From Agrocybe praecox (lineage: Eukaryota; Basidiomycota; Agaricomycetes; Agaricales; Agrocybaceae), in NCBI GenBank assembly GCA_964017145.1, contig CAXHKQ010000163.1, positions 1 through 13,245 on the forward strand: DNA of 13,245 nt, given 5' to 3'. Of the stretch, positions 1 through 7,235 are shown in pieces (the stretch's first letter is position 1; each line of letters begins with the position of its first letter). Position numbers and translations under genes: made by a program. The notes under the pieces are model-generated. The model was not told where the DNA came from and did not search any database. It saw nothing but the letters and a program-made list of their open reading frames with translations.

Positions 1-1333
1 GGACCATCCGTCCGTTAGCTGATTCAATCCACAATTGAGAAGTGGCGAGCAGCGTTTGCGATTCATTTCGGTTTGTAGAGTGATGAGCTAGCACGGTTGG
101 TGTCGCCGATGATTCGGCTGCGATCTGATTGGATTGTGTAGTTGCTAAGTGGCCGGTCGATTGATTTGAATGTTCATGATCGTTGGCGATGTCTCTATGC
201 AGCAATGAATGATGCTTTCCTTTGCACTTGAAACATTTGTATTGATGCGAGCATGCAATCGTTTTGTGCCCAGACGATAAGCATATGATGCACAACCCCT
301 TTGACTTGACAAAATCTATACGATCACGCACTGGTCTGCGTTTAAACTGAAAACAGGAATATGTTGCATGATTTTCTTTGTTGCAATACACACATGGAAC
401 GCGTGTATTTGTTACGTGGAACGATTTGATCGGTTTACTGCATTGAGCATTGTGAGGTGTTTTCGGATTGATGGCTGACTGAGCTAGGTCACGGGTGCCA
501 CAAAGATTTTCAAAGAATGAAGTAAACTCTTCGAATGTAGGAAATTCTTCCGCTGAATTACGTGATCTCTCCCAAAGCTCAATTGAATGGACATCTAGAC
601 GTTGTGACAAAATGTAAATGAGAATTGTGTCGAATTGTACGCCGTTATCCACAAGTTTGTTCACAGCTGACACACACTCGACGGAGTTATCAAATAGTCG
701 ACGAACAGCATCAGAATCGTTTTGAGCTTTAGGTTGAGAAAACAAGTTGCACAGGTGTGCGTTGACTAACATTCTTTTGTTGGCGTACCGACGCTGCAGT
801 AGATTCCACGCGGGAATGAAATTTGCCTCCTCGACATTAAACTGATTTAGGACTAACGCAGCATTGCCTGACAGAGATGCTTTGAGATGATGCAGCTTAT
901 TGACATTCGACAAATTTGGGTTATTGACGACGAGTGAAGAAAATCGATCGTAAAATGACGTCCATGCTTTGAAATCTCCCGAAAAAGTTGGTAATGTCAG
1001 AGCAGGAATTTTGATATTCTGTGGATTCGCAGCAGCGGTTACCGTCTCGGGTGTAATTGCTTCTAACGCGTCATTGAGAGAGCCCTTAGTCACCGAAAAA
1101 ATGCGTTCGATTTCACCATATGTGTCGTTGAGAAAATAGTCGTCGTCGTTGTCGAGATCAGCACTTAAGAGCTCATGAGTATCTCCAAACTTATCCCAAT
1201 ATGTATTCAGCAATGAAATGCGGGTGCGGAGAAACCCTTTAGTTGCGTTTTCCTTTCCGACCTTAGAGGTATTTATCGAAAAGTTGCGAATCAGATCTCC
1301 GATGTTCTTTTGTTTCTTCAACATGATTTCCAT
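1..1333 (-). CDS. BEL/Pao Gag-Pol polyprotein, N-terminal part (partial)
   Basis: I translated this frame by hand: 444 codons without a stop, continuing past the window edge. The start is the first ATG after an in-frame TAA in the leader; a second ATG lies three codons later (1324). Residues roughly 115-220 match the DUF1759 Gag domain of Pao elements, with the signature LPTFSGD, then WxSFYDxF, then LLQRRYANKR. Three knuckles follow: CVYC-x4-H-x4-C from residue 314, CIIC-x4-H-x4-C from residue 348, and CFKC-x3-HHSLLH from residue 367. The last visible residues (LLATSQLWIESANGR) resemble the segment just before the active-site Asp of the Pao protease. Gag would form the particle and bind element RNA; the missing Pol would copy and insert it. 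The frame is intact, so this copy could be functional; its other half cannot be judged. Confidence 0.9.
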   Translation of the reverse strand, partial: MEIMLKKQKNIGDLIRNFSINTSKVGKENATKGFLRTRISLLNTYWDKFGDTHELLSADLDNDDDYFLNDTYGEIERIFSVTKGSLNDALEAITPETVTAAANPQNIKIPALTLPTFSGDFKAWTSFYDRFSSLVVNNPNLSNVNKLHHLKASLSGNAALVLNQFNVEEANFIPAWNLLQRRYANKRMLVNAHLCNLFSQPKAQNDSDAVRRLFDNSVECVSAVNKLVDNGVQFDTILIYILSQRLDVHSIELWERSRNSAEEFPTFEEFTSFFENLCGTRDLAQSAINPKTPHNAQCSKPIKSFHVTNTRVPCVYCNKENHATYSCFQFKRRPVRDRIDFVKSKGLCIICLSSGHKTIACSHQYKCFKCKGKHHSLLHRDIANDHEHSNQSTGHLATTQSNQIAAESSATPTVLAHHSTNRNESQTLLATSQLWIESANGRMV

Positions 1334-1755
1334 TATGCTCAAATAATAAACCAAAACACGTCTAAAAGATATTCGCAAATAGTTAGAATATCGATTATAA
1401 TATTGATGCGCAGAGGATGGTACAAAATCCAACACGTGGAAACTTTTCACGACCGAGGTAACGGTACCAATTACGATAGGTACATAATGGTCGATAGAAA
1501 AATTAGATATTTCACGATTTGTTGGTTGATCACTTATTAGTTTAACTGCAAATTATAGAATATTTCACACCAAAGCAACTTACTCGATTAATTACGGCGA
1601 TCTGCAATCGGCATCAAGGATTGAATCGGCTGTAAATCTCCTGATGTTGAACTGCAGAACGTTTCGATGCGAAGCAGGCGTAAATTGCTGGCGTTTCCGT
1701 AATTTTAACTTTTTATCTGGTTTCTAGTTATAATACTGCACGAATATTTGCCGTA
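1334..1755 (-). other. BEL/Pao untranslated leader
   Basis: This is the stretch between the primer-binding site and the Gag start, 422 bp, AT-rich. I see no convincing gene on either strand. The Gag frame remains open upstream of the ATG back to an in-frame TAA but contains no earlier ATG and no recognisable domain. It is the expected position of the packaging signal; I could not see a clear conserved structure. Confidence 0.6.
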
Positions 1756-1774
1756 AATCCGGCTCGAAGGACCA
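1756..1774 (-). other. Primer-binding site for tRNA-Tyr (BEL/Pao)
   Basis: The minus strand reads TGGTCCTTCGAGCCGGATT. This is the exact complement of the 3' end of eukaryotic tRNA-Tyr including CCA; the CCTTCGA block matches the acceptor stem of that tRNA. It directly abuts the CA end of the LTR without spacer, and so fixes both the LTR boundary and the element's direction. The tRNA assignment comes from my knowledge of tRNA-Tyr sequence. Confidence 0.85.
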
Positions 1775-2057
1775 TGAATTGTGCTTAAATATAGTATTTA
1801 TTATAAAGTAAAAGTAAGATTGAAAATCTGGTGTGAATGATATAATTGCGATGTAAACTGAGTGAATGGTAGAATGGAAGTGAGTTTGTATAAATTTGTG
1901 TATACTGTGTGGTGCGCAATTATGCGCGTTTGAATTCTCCTGCGATCTCTCTCGCGATCGCTTTGAGCTGCAGTTGCAGCCTTGAACGCATCGATTCGTC
2001 GGTATATAACATCATCAATATCGATGTATATAATTCTATACAGAGTGTGCTCGAACA
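1775..2057 (-). repeat. BEL/Pao 5' LTR (283 bp)
   Basis: On the minus strand it starts TGTTCGAGCA and ends CACAATTCA, the usual TG...CA termini, immediately before the primer-binding site. Its 3' part has AATAAA (minus strand, 1802-1797), placed for poly(A) signalling near the R/U5 end. A TATA-like GTTATATACC lies in the first quarter, and a GAGAGAGATCGC tract follows it. The partner LTR is outside the window, so LTR identity, and hence insertion age, cannot be measured. Base 2058 onwards (GTAGG) would be one copy of the 5-bp target duplication. Confidence 0.85.
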
Positions 2058-3260
2058 GTAGGCGTGTATATGTGTGTGTGGATGAGAATACAATTCTGTT
2101 CGATTCTGTGCGAAGATAATCGTGTGCGCGTGCGATTTTTTTCTTCAATCTTGAGCTTAAAACTAAAACTAGCCTTAAAAGTAGAAGATAACAACAGACA
2201 TTCGACACAAAATACGTACACATATGATCACAGCAGATTTATCACAGAAATAAGATAGGCATCCGGAAGCGTATCGAGTGGAGGCCAACAGCAGGTGGCC
2301 AGACGCAAAGCGCGAGGGCGCGCACAAGGTTCTGGGCGGCGGCGCACGCCATTTCTGGCGCCAGGAGCCACCGACGTAACGCCGAGCGCGGACGCCAACT
2401 CCGCATACGGGCAGCGTTATCGGACGCCACTCGGGCGACATCAGGACGCCACCACCACCTCCGAGGCGCCACGGACGCCGATCAGCCGGGCGTCACCGCC
2501 GAACTGCGCCGGCGCACAACAACCAGCGCCGGCGCACGCAAACAGACGCGGTGCGCAAATACGGTGAGAGCGGACAAAAGCGGTACGGCCAGTTTCGGTA
2601 CGAGCGAGGAAAGCAGGTGTGCGGAAGAGAAAGCGGACGTGAGGAGCAGGTGAAGCAGTTGGTGTGAGCAGAGCAAGGAAGAAGGTGCAAGTAGTGAGTA
2701 GGAAGTTAGTTTTTGGGCCCAAGTAAGAGAAGAAGAGGAGTGTAGGAGTGGAGGAAGTGTGGACGATGTAGAGGAGGAGCAGGAAGATTGGTGGGTGCGG
2801 CTGGCGAAGCGCACGAAGACGTAACTATAAGACAACACAAACACAAAACATACATGCATATCACATTTATATCACAGTCGGGTTTTGGTTGTTCGGTTGC
2901 GCACAATAAAGCGCTTTGGACCATTGGGTCGTCTATTTAGTTTCATTGGTTTTGTTGTGTTTCGGTGATGGTGCGTAGATAAGCGCACGAGGGGATTTTG
3001 GGTGTTGTGGTTCGCGGACTCGAGCGCGCGCTGCGTCGCGATGTCGCACGCGCAGTAGGGGAGAGCTGCCAGGTGTGGGCCATGTGTTGTTTAGTTAGTT
3101 TGCTCCTCAAATAATAAAATCCATGTGGTGCGACCCAAACCCACGCCCCATCCGGCGAGCTAGGCTGCATAGCAGCAGGAGCAGGGTCGCAACTACCACA
3201 TCCACATGGATGATTTGTGGCGACTTACACACTGCTTCAAGCGGGGTGTGAGCTGCTACA
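2058..3260 (+). repeat. Gypsy 5' LTR, 5'-truncated by the BEL/Pao insertion
   Basis: It matches 7404-8606 base for base as far as I compared, at a constant offset of 5346. It ends GCTGCTACA. It does not begin with TG, and no polypurine tract precedes the matching point at 7404 in the 3' copy, so 2058 is not a natural LTR end. The missing part corresponds to about 7182-7403 and includes the TATA box. Poly(A) signals AATAAA occur at 2905-2910 and 3113-3118. The GC-rich middle (about 2295-2570) gives several overlapping open frames on both strands; I regard them as by-products of base composition. Confidence 0.9.
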
Positions 3261-3264
3261 AATA

Positions 3265-3278
3265 TGGCGCCCAACGGG
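3265..3278 (+). other. Primer-binding site for tRNA-Lys (gypsy)
   Basis: TGGCGCCCAACGGG lies four bases after the LTR end. The first 12 bases complement the 3' end of metazoan tRNA-Lys including CCA; beyond that, pairing needs one skipped base. This primer is used by Osvaldo- and Ulysses-type gypsy elements and by several retroviruses. Confidence 0.85.
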
Positions 3279-4135
3279 TTCGGTGTCCGCACAACGGCAG
3301 ACCATCGATGTTTTGCGGACACAGTTCTTCGAATTGTAGGTAGTAGATGCAGCTAAATGTTTATTGTTCGTGCTTGTAGAGTCTTCCTGTTAAGCAAACA
3401 GCTGATTCATTTCGCTGTCGCACAGGGTGACCTGTAAGTATGTTCAATGTGACATGTCAGAATATTTTGTTTTGTAACTTCAGCAAGCAGTTGATTAATT
3501 TCTACTGTCGCTGGTTATATTTAAATCTGTTTTGTGTCCCCATACACCGATGGCAATTTATTTAACGTTGATTTCAGCAAGCAGTTTTAGATTAATTTCG
3601 GCTGTCGCTGGTCATTTTTATTTATTTTGCTTGTGCCGATTATTTTTGCGCGGTTTAAGCAAATAGCTAGATTCACTTCTCGGCTATCGCACCGAGCGAA
3701 AATTTTGGTAGGTAGGCAGCAACGGCGTCGCAGGGCGGCGCGCGTTCGGGTTAGCGAGTCCAACACCCATCCCCATTCATCATCATCAACAACAACAACA
3801 ACATATCTTTTTTCTTTTGTGAACATTTTTGCGACTTCTTTTGTCTTGTGATTTATTTTTCAGGTTTTTGCGATCGCGTATATATTTTGTTTTTGTAGAG
3901 CTTAGCTCTGCAACATTTATTCAATTGAGATCGTCTTTGAGAAGGTGATTGCTGGTTGCATTGATCTTTAGCGTTCATTTCTAGAGTTTAGTTTAGTTTT
4001 TCGGTATAGGGTGATAAGTATAGTGGTTTTTTCTTACTTGACTCGAATCATTGTTGGCCTGCTGATCTCGCGTCCTCTAGTTTTGTTGTTGTTTCTCCTT
4101 CCTATCGTAAATTTATTGGCAATTCAAACGTCATC
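3279..4135 (+). other. Gypsy 5' untranslated leader
   Basis: This 857-bp interval separates the primer-binding site from the Gag ATG. It contains four copies of a hairpin motif (3392-3691, listed separately), a short CAA microsatellite (about 3785-3802), and otherwise T-rich sequence. Several ATGs precede the Gag start (for example in 3300-3360, 3435-3460 and near 3550), so simple 5' scanning from the LTR promoter would meet many upstream starts. Internal entry or shunting is therefore possible, which is inference. No convincing protein-coding frame was seen. Confidence 0.7.
3392..3691 (+). repeat. Four diverged tandem copies of a conserved RNA hairpin
   Basis: The copies lie at 3394-3421, 3481-3513, 3575-3610 and 3659-3690, spaced about 82-96 bp apart. 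Each has an inner stem of 5 pairs, a fixed AA-versus-C internal loop, an outer stem (4 pairs CAGC/GCTG in copies 2 and 3, 2 pairs GC/GC in copies 1 and 4), and an apical loop containing GATT-A-TTC. Inner stems read ACAGC/GCTGT, GCAGT/ACTGT, GCAGT/GCTGT and ATAGC/GCTAT. The second pair changes from C-G to T-A in copy 4, and the fifth pair is C-G, T-A or T-G, so paired positions change together. Their place between primer-binding site and Gag suggests a packaging or dimerisation signal; the role is inference. Confidence 0.75.
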
Positions 4136-5989
4136 ATGGATGCCGATCAATTGATGATGTCGACGAGTGATGAGGACGACTTCGACATCCGCGAGTGGAA
4201 GCTGACGTTCGACGGTCACGGTCCACTCGATGCTGACGAGTTCGTGTTCCGCTGTGAGAGGAAGGCGCTTCTGTTCGGCGTTTCGGATGCGGAGCTGGTT
4301 CTCGACATCGTTCAGCTTTTCTCTGGTGTTGCGGAGCAGTGGTATTGGATGTACGTAAGACAGTACCCATTCGCTACGTGGGCCATTTTCAAGCAGGCGT
4401 TCATCCTCCGCTTTGCTCCTACGACGGACTCAGATGTCGACATCTGGGCCAACATCGAGAATAGACTGCAGGTTCCAGGGGAGCCTTTCGACCATTTCTG
4501 CCTGGATGTCGAGAAGATGGCAACGAAGATGCAGTGCAGGATGCCAGAGGAAGCCCTCGTCTCGATGTTGAGGCGAAACATGTTGCCGAAGCTGCAGGAA
4601 GAGTTGTGGCAGAAGCAGACGCGGACCGTTGGGGAGTTGTTGCGGATGTGCAACTCGTATGAGAGGATGAAGGCGGCTTCCAAACGGCGTGACGAGGTGC
4701 TGTTTCCTGCGTCGGTGAGCGACGTGCGGGCGTTTCCAGTTGAGGAGCAGTCCGAACATGGCGGTCAACCGACGCTCGACATCCGCAGATTCACGAACCA
4801 GCTGGAGCCAGTCGCCATCCAACCACCGTTCCCACTTCCTCAACAACCAGCTGCAGAGCAACAACAACAACATCCGGTTCAGCAACTGGACATCGAGCAG
4901 TTGATCCTGTCCGACATCGACGATGCCGAGTCGATGGCTGAAGTTGACGCAGCGCCACGAACCCTCGTCGACCACCAGAAACAAACGGAAGGCCCATGTA
5001 GCCTAAACCGTACTTCTTATGACGTTTCGGACAACGAGGCAGAATCGTTGGTACCTGCAGACGTCCTGCAGGCAGGACATGTTGACGCAGCGCCAAGAAA
5101 CCTCGTCGACCCTCAACCTCAAGCGGTCGGCCCATGTAGCCCAAACGCACCTTTTCGAAACCTTTCGAGTAGTGGTTTGGCACCACTGATCTTTGAGCTT
5201 TCAAGTCTGGTCGAGATCAAGCGGAAGTCTCCGGTGGAGTACTGGCGTTCTGTGAAGGCATCGAGACGCGTGGTGAAGCAGGCGTGCATGGGAGAGCCAG
5301 GTGACAACAACAACGACATCCGACCTTTCGCGACTGTCGAGATCAACGGTGCGAATGTACGTGGGCTGTTGGATAGCGGCGCTTCGGTCAGCTGTCTGGG
5401 CAAGGACGCTTTCGCCACTCTTCATCGATGCGGAATGCGATGGAAGGAGATATCGCCGATGAAGCTGACGTCTGCCAGCAAGCATCAGTGTAAAGTGGAA
5501 GGATACGCTGACGCAACCGTGCAGTTCCTGGACCAAGCGAAGACCATCCGCTTCTACATCGTTCCAGAGCTGGCAGAGCAGGCGTACTTAGGCGTCGACT
5601 TTTGGATGGCGTTCTGTTTGCTGCCGCAATTGGAGCCGCCGATCATTGATACGCCTCCAGTGAAGCCGAAGAAGAAGCCGAAGTCTAAGCGCGCGCATGG
5701 TTCCGAGACCTCGACAGAGATGAAGCGGCTGCTGAACGTCAGCAGCTTGCATGGGAAGAAGCGGAAGCCGGAGCCTGAAGAAGTTGAGTTGGAGGTTGAC
5801 TTCCATTCCGGTCAGCAAGTATTCGTGCGCAAACATCTGCCGAATCCCTCCACCAACTGCTGCAACTGCAGGCTAGGGCGGCGATGGAGTTCAGCGAGGA
5901 TTCGAAGAAGAGTTCGTTGCTGTATGTACGAGGTTGAGGATCAGGCGGGCGATGCAGTCACGTATCATGCGATGGACATCCGCGTGTAA
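4136..5989 (+). CDS. Gypsy Gag-protease ORF fused to an integrase C-terminal remnant
   Basis: The 617-residue ORF starts at an ATG in good context (A at -3, G at +4). Residues about 15-190 resemble Retrotrans_gag capsid, including the WYW...W..F motif (EQWYWMYV, then FILRFAP). Residues 200-350 are a flexible Gln/Pro-rich linker with a 138-bp tandem duplication: the pieces from VDAAPR to GPCS start at residues 270 and 316. A retropepsin follows, with active site DSGAS at 413-417 and the late YLGVDFW motif at 484-490. A basic segment (PKKKPKSK) comes next. Residues 559-617 (GQQVFVRKH; RRW at 582-584; YEVED at 598-602; YHAMDIRV to the end) fit the C-terminal module of gypsy integrase, with the usual GPY/F replaced by SSA. 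No CCHC knuckle is visible. I infer an in-frame deletion of RT, RNase H and most of integrase. Confidence 0.85.
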   Translation: MDADQLMMSTSDEDDFDIREWKLTFDGHGPLDADEFVFRCERKALLFGVSDAELVLDIVQLFSGVAEQWYWMYVRQYPFATWAIFKQAFILRFAPTTDSDVDIWANIENRLQVPGEPFDHFCLDVEKMATKMQCRMPEEALVSMLRRNMLPKLQEELWQKQTRTVGELLRMCNSYERMKAASKRRDEVLFPASVSDVRAFPVEEQSEHGGQPTLDIRRFTNQLEPVAIQPPFPLPQQPAAEQQQQHPVQQLDIEQLILSDIDDAESMAEVDAAPRTLVDHQKQTEGPCSLNRTSYDVSDNEAESLVPADVLQAGHVDAAPRNLVDPQPQAVGPCSPNAPFRNLSSSGLAPLIFELSSLVEIKRKSPVEYWRSVKASRRVVKQACMGEPGDNNNDIRPFATVEINGANVRGLLDSGASVSCLGKDAFATLHRCGMRWKEISPMKLTSASKHQCKVEGYADATVQFLDQAKTIRFYIVPELAEQAYLGVDFWMAFCLLPQLEPPIIDTPPVKPKKKPKSKRAHGSETSTEMKRLLNVSSLHGKKRKPEPEEVELEVDFHSGQQVFVRKHLPNPSTNCCNCRLGRRWSSARIRRRVRCCMYEVEDQAGDAVTYHAMDIRV

Positions 5990-6774
5990 ACGTTTTGATT
6001 GCGAATCTTTTACTTCCTTGAGTAGCTCTAAAAAAGCATCTCGGGCATCACCCTAGTAGCATACGTAGCGCGACCTGCTTGCCACAGAGCGCAGTATGTT
6101 TGGCCCTTATGGCTATTTTGGAGTTGAATTTTGCCCTTTTATTTCGTAGTTTCCCTTACCAACTCCTGGCAATGTCTTCCCCGTTCCCACAACCTTAGTT
6201 CCTTCCCCCCGGTTCGTAGATTTTAGTTAGGCTAAGATTGATTCCGAGTCAATTTAGGGTAAGACTAGCGTTGGGCGACGCAAAATCTTCGGTACATTCT
6301 CAGAGTTGTCCTAATAAGTCATCTCAGGCATAACCTTAACGTGTTCAGCCAGTGACCGCTTGTTGAGACCGAAGTAGCGGTAGGCGACACTTGTCTAGGC
6401 CCTTCTGGCACAATTTGTAGCTTAATTAGGTGAGGAATGCGTAGTCGATAGTGTCTGAGGTGCGTGGTTGACGAAAAGGCATGGCACACGGAACTATCTT
6501 CCAGCAAATGGCGAGGGCATCCCTCGCTGTCGCAAGTGTGGCCAGAAGTGCCTAGAGATAGGAGCAACAAGGGATTGGGTTACCAAATCCCTTGCGCTGG
6601 CGTCAACCAGATCTTTCTTCGGTCACGTTAGCATCGATTGCGTACGGTTGAGGTGGAGTAGGGTTTATTTAGGGTTTGTTTTGTTGGTCAATGCAAGTGA
6701 TATCACTATAGTGCTCTCATTTAGTATACGTTATGGCAAAACAAATTGATTTGTAGTTTAAGTTTGAGTTTTGA

Positions 6775-6854
6775 GCCCGGCTAGCTCAGTCGGTTTAGTA
6801 TGAGACTCTTGATCTCAGGGTCTAGTTGTGGGTCGGCCCCGCGTTGGGTCGCCA
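6775..6854 (+). pseudogene. tRNA-Lys(CTT)-like sequence with 3' CCA
   Basis: It starts GCCCGGCTAGCTCAGTCGG, identical to the 5' part of metazoan tRNA-Lys(CTT), with an intact A box. The anticodon stem is perfect (TGAGA/TCTCA) and the anticodon CTT sits at 6808-6810. The 3' half is damaged: about five extra bases precede the T arm, the T loop has five bases instead of seven so the B box is poor, and one T is inserted in the acceptor 3' strand (GTTGGGTCG). It ends in CCA, which nuclear animal tRNA genes do not encode. A functional tRNA is unlikely. It may be a retroposed mature tRNA, a captured reverse-transcription primer, or a SINE head. The flanks TTGATTT-GTA (6746 and 6876) are loosely alike. 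Confidence 0.75.
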
Positions 6855-7147
6855 TCTGCAAATAGATCGTATTCCTTGATTTCGTATTTAGTATCACTGA
6901 CACTTTATTAGTGTCACTTTCAGCATTATTCATACCATCACTTATAGTATAGCTTACACTCTAATATCACAATGAGTTTCTCTAGTATCATATTCTGTTC
7001 CATTTCAGTATAACAGTATTTATAATCTAGAAGCCAGTTCACGTGCAAGACCGTGCAATCACAAACACCATATACTAAACATTCATTCACAAAAAGACAA
7101 CACACACACCGAACACAACACTCACATACACAGTCAGAGTCTTCCGT

Positions 7148-7181
7148 CAGCTTCTCGCGATAGATCGGAGAAGCTGGGCGG
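7148..7181 (+). other. Near-palindrome and polypurine tract before the 3' LTR
   Basis: CAGCTTCTC (7148-7156) pairs with GAGAAGCTG (7168-7176); inside it CGAT pairs with ATCG, with one bulged G, leaving a 2-base loop. The 3' arm runs into GGAGAAGCTGGGCGG, the best candidate polypurine tract, followed by TGTGTAATGG, a TG-starting LTR. The tract is less pure than usual, so the exact boundary (7182 or 7184) is uncertain. Confidence 0.55.
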
Positions 7182-7228
7182 TGTGTAATGGTCGCGATAT
7201 TGGATTTGAACACACACACAAGTCGATT

Positions 7229-7235
7229 TATAAAA
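7229..7235 (+). promoter_or_regulatory. TATA box of the gypsy LTR (U3)
   Basis: TATAAAA lies about 45 bp inside the inferred start of the 3' LTR. The corresponding site of the 5' LTR is not in the window because the BEL/Pao element separates it from the rest of that LTR. Assignment rests on motif and position only. Confidence 0.45.

Larger units (their letters stand above)
1..2057 (-). mobile_element. BEL/Pao LTR retrotransposon, left-truncated by the window edge
   Basis: Read on the minus strand, the parts appear in the order expected of a BEL/Pao element: an LTR (2057-1775), a primer-binding site touching it (1774-1756), an untranslated leader of about 420 bp (1755-1334), and a long Gag-Pol reading frame (from 1333) still open at the window edge. 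The class is fixed by the DUF1759-type Gag followed by closely spaced CCHC and CCH-H knuckles. The absence of stops over 444 codons indicates a young copy. The outer LTR end falls exactly where similarity between the two gypsy LTRs begins (2058), so I read this element as nested in the gypsy 5' LTR. Protease, RT, RNase H, integrase and the second LTR must lie left of the window if the element is complete. Confidence 0.9.
5990..7181 (+). other. Gypsy 3' non-coding region with repeats and hairpins
   Basis: No env or pol coding was recognised in 1.2 kb. A motif CATCTC-GGCAT-ACC-TA occurs at 6037-6055 and 6320-6338, and weaker similarity continues after both (GGCCCTT-TGGC at about 6100 and 6400). 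The part TGGCA-AA...TTTGTAG-TTAA recurs near 6414 and 6734, so the region seems built from diverged repeats. Hairpins occur at 6568-6594, 6898-6916 and 7148-7176, and a tRNA-Lys-like sequence at 6775-6854. A CA-rich tract precedes the polypurine tract. A 93-codon frame at 6468-6749 has one CRKC-x2-C cluster but nothing I recognise. Confidence 0.6.

Noticed and set aside
2295..2860. Long open frames in the GC-rich part of the LTR (and the same at 7641-8205)
   Set aside because: They occur on both strands at once, have Arg/Ala/Pro/Ser-biased composition and no recognisable domain; base composition explains them.
3392..3691. CRISPR-like array
   Set aside because: The repeats are imperfect, only four, spaced unevenly, and belong to the leader of a eukaryotic retrotransposon.
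6468..6749. 93-codon ORF as an env or nucleocapsid remnant
   Set aside because: One CxxC cluster without the His/Cys spacing of a knuckle, no membrane or signal segment in proper order, and it overlaps diverged repeats.
6775..6854. Functional nuclear tRNA-Lys gene
   Set aside because: The T loop is shortened, extra bases lie in the variable region and acceptor stem, and CCA is encoded.
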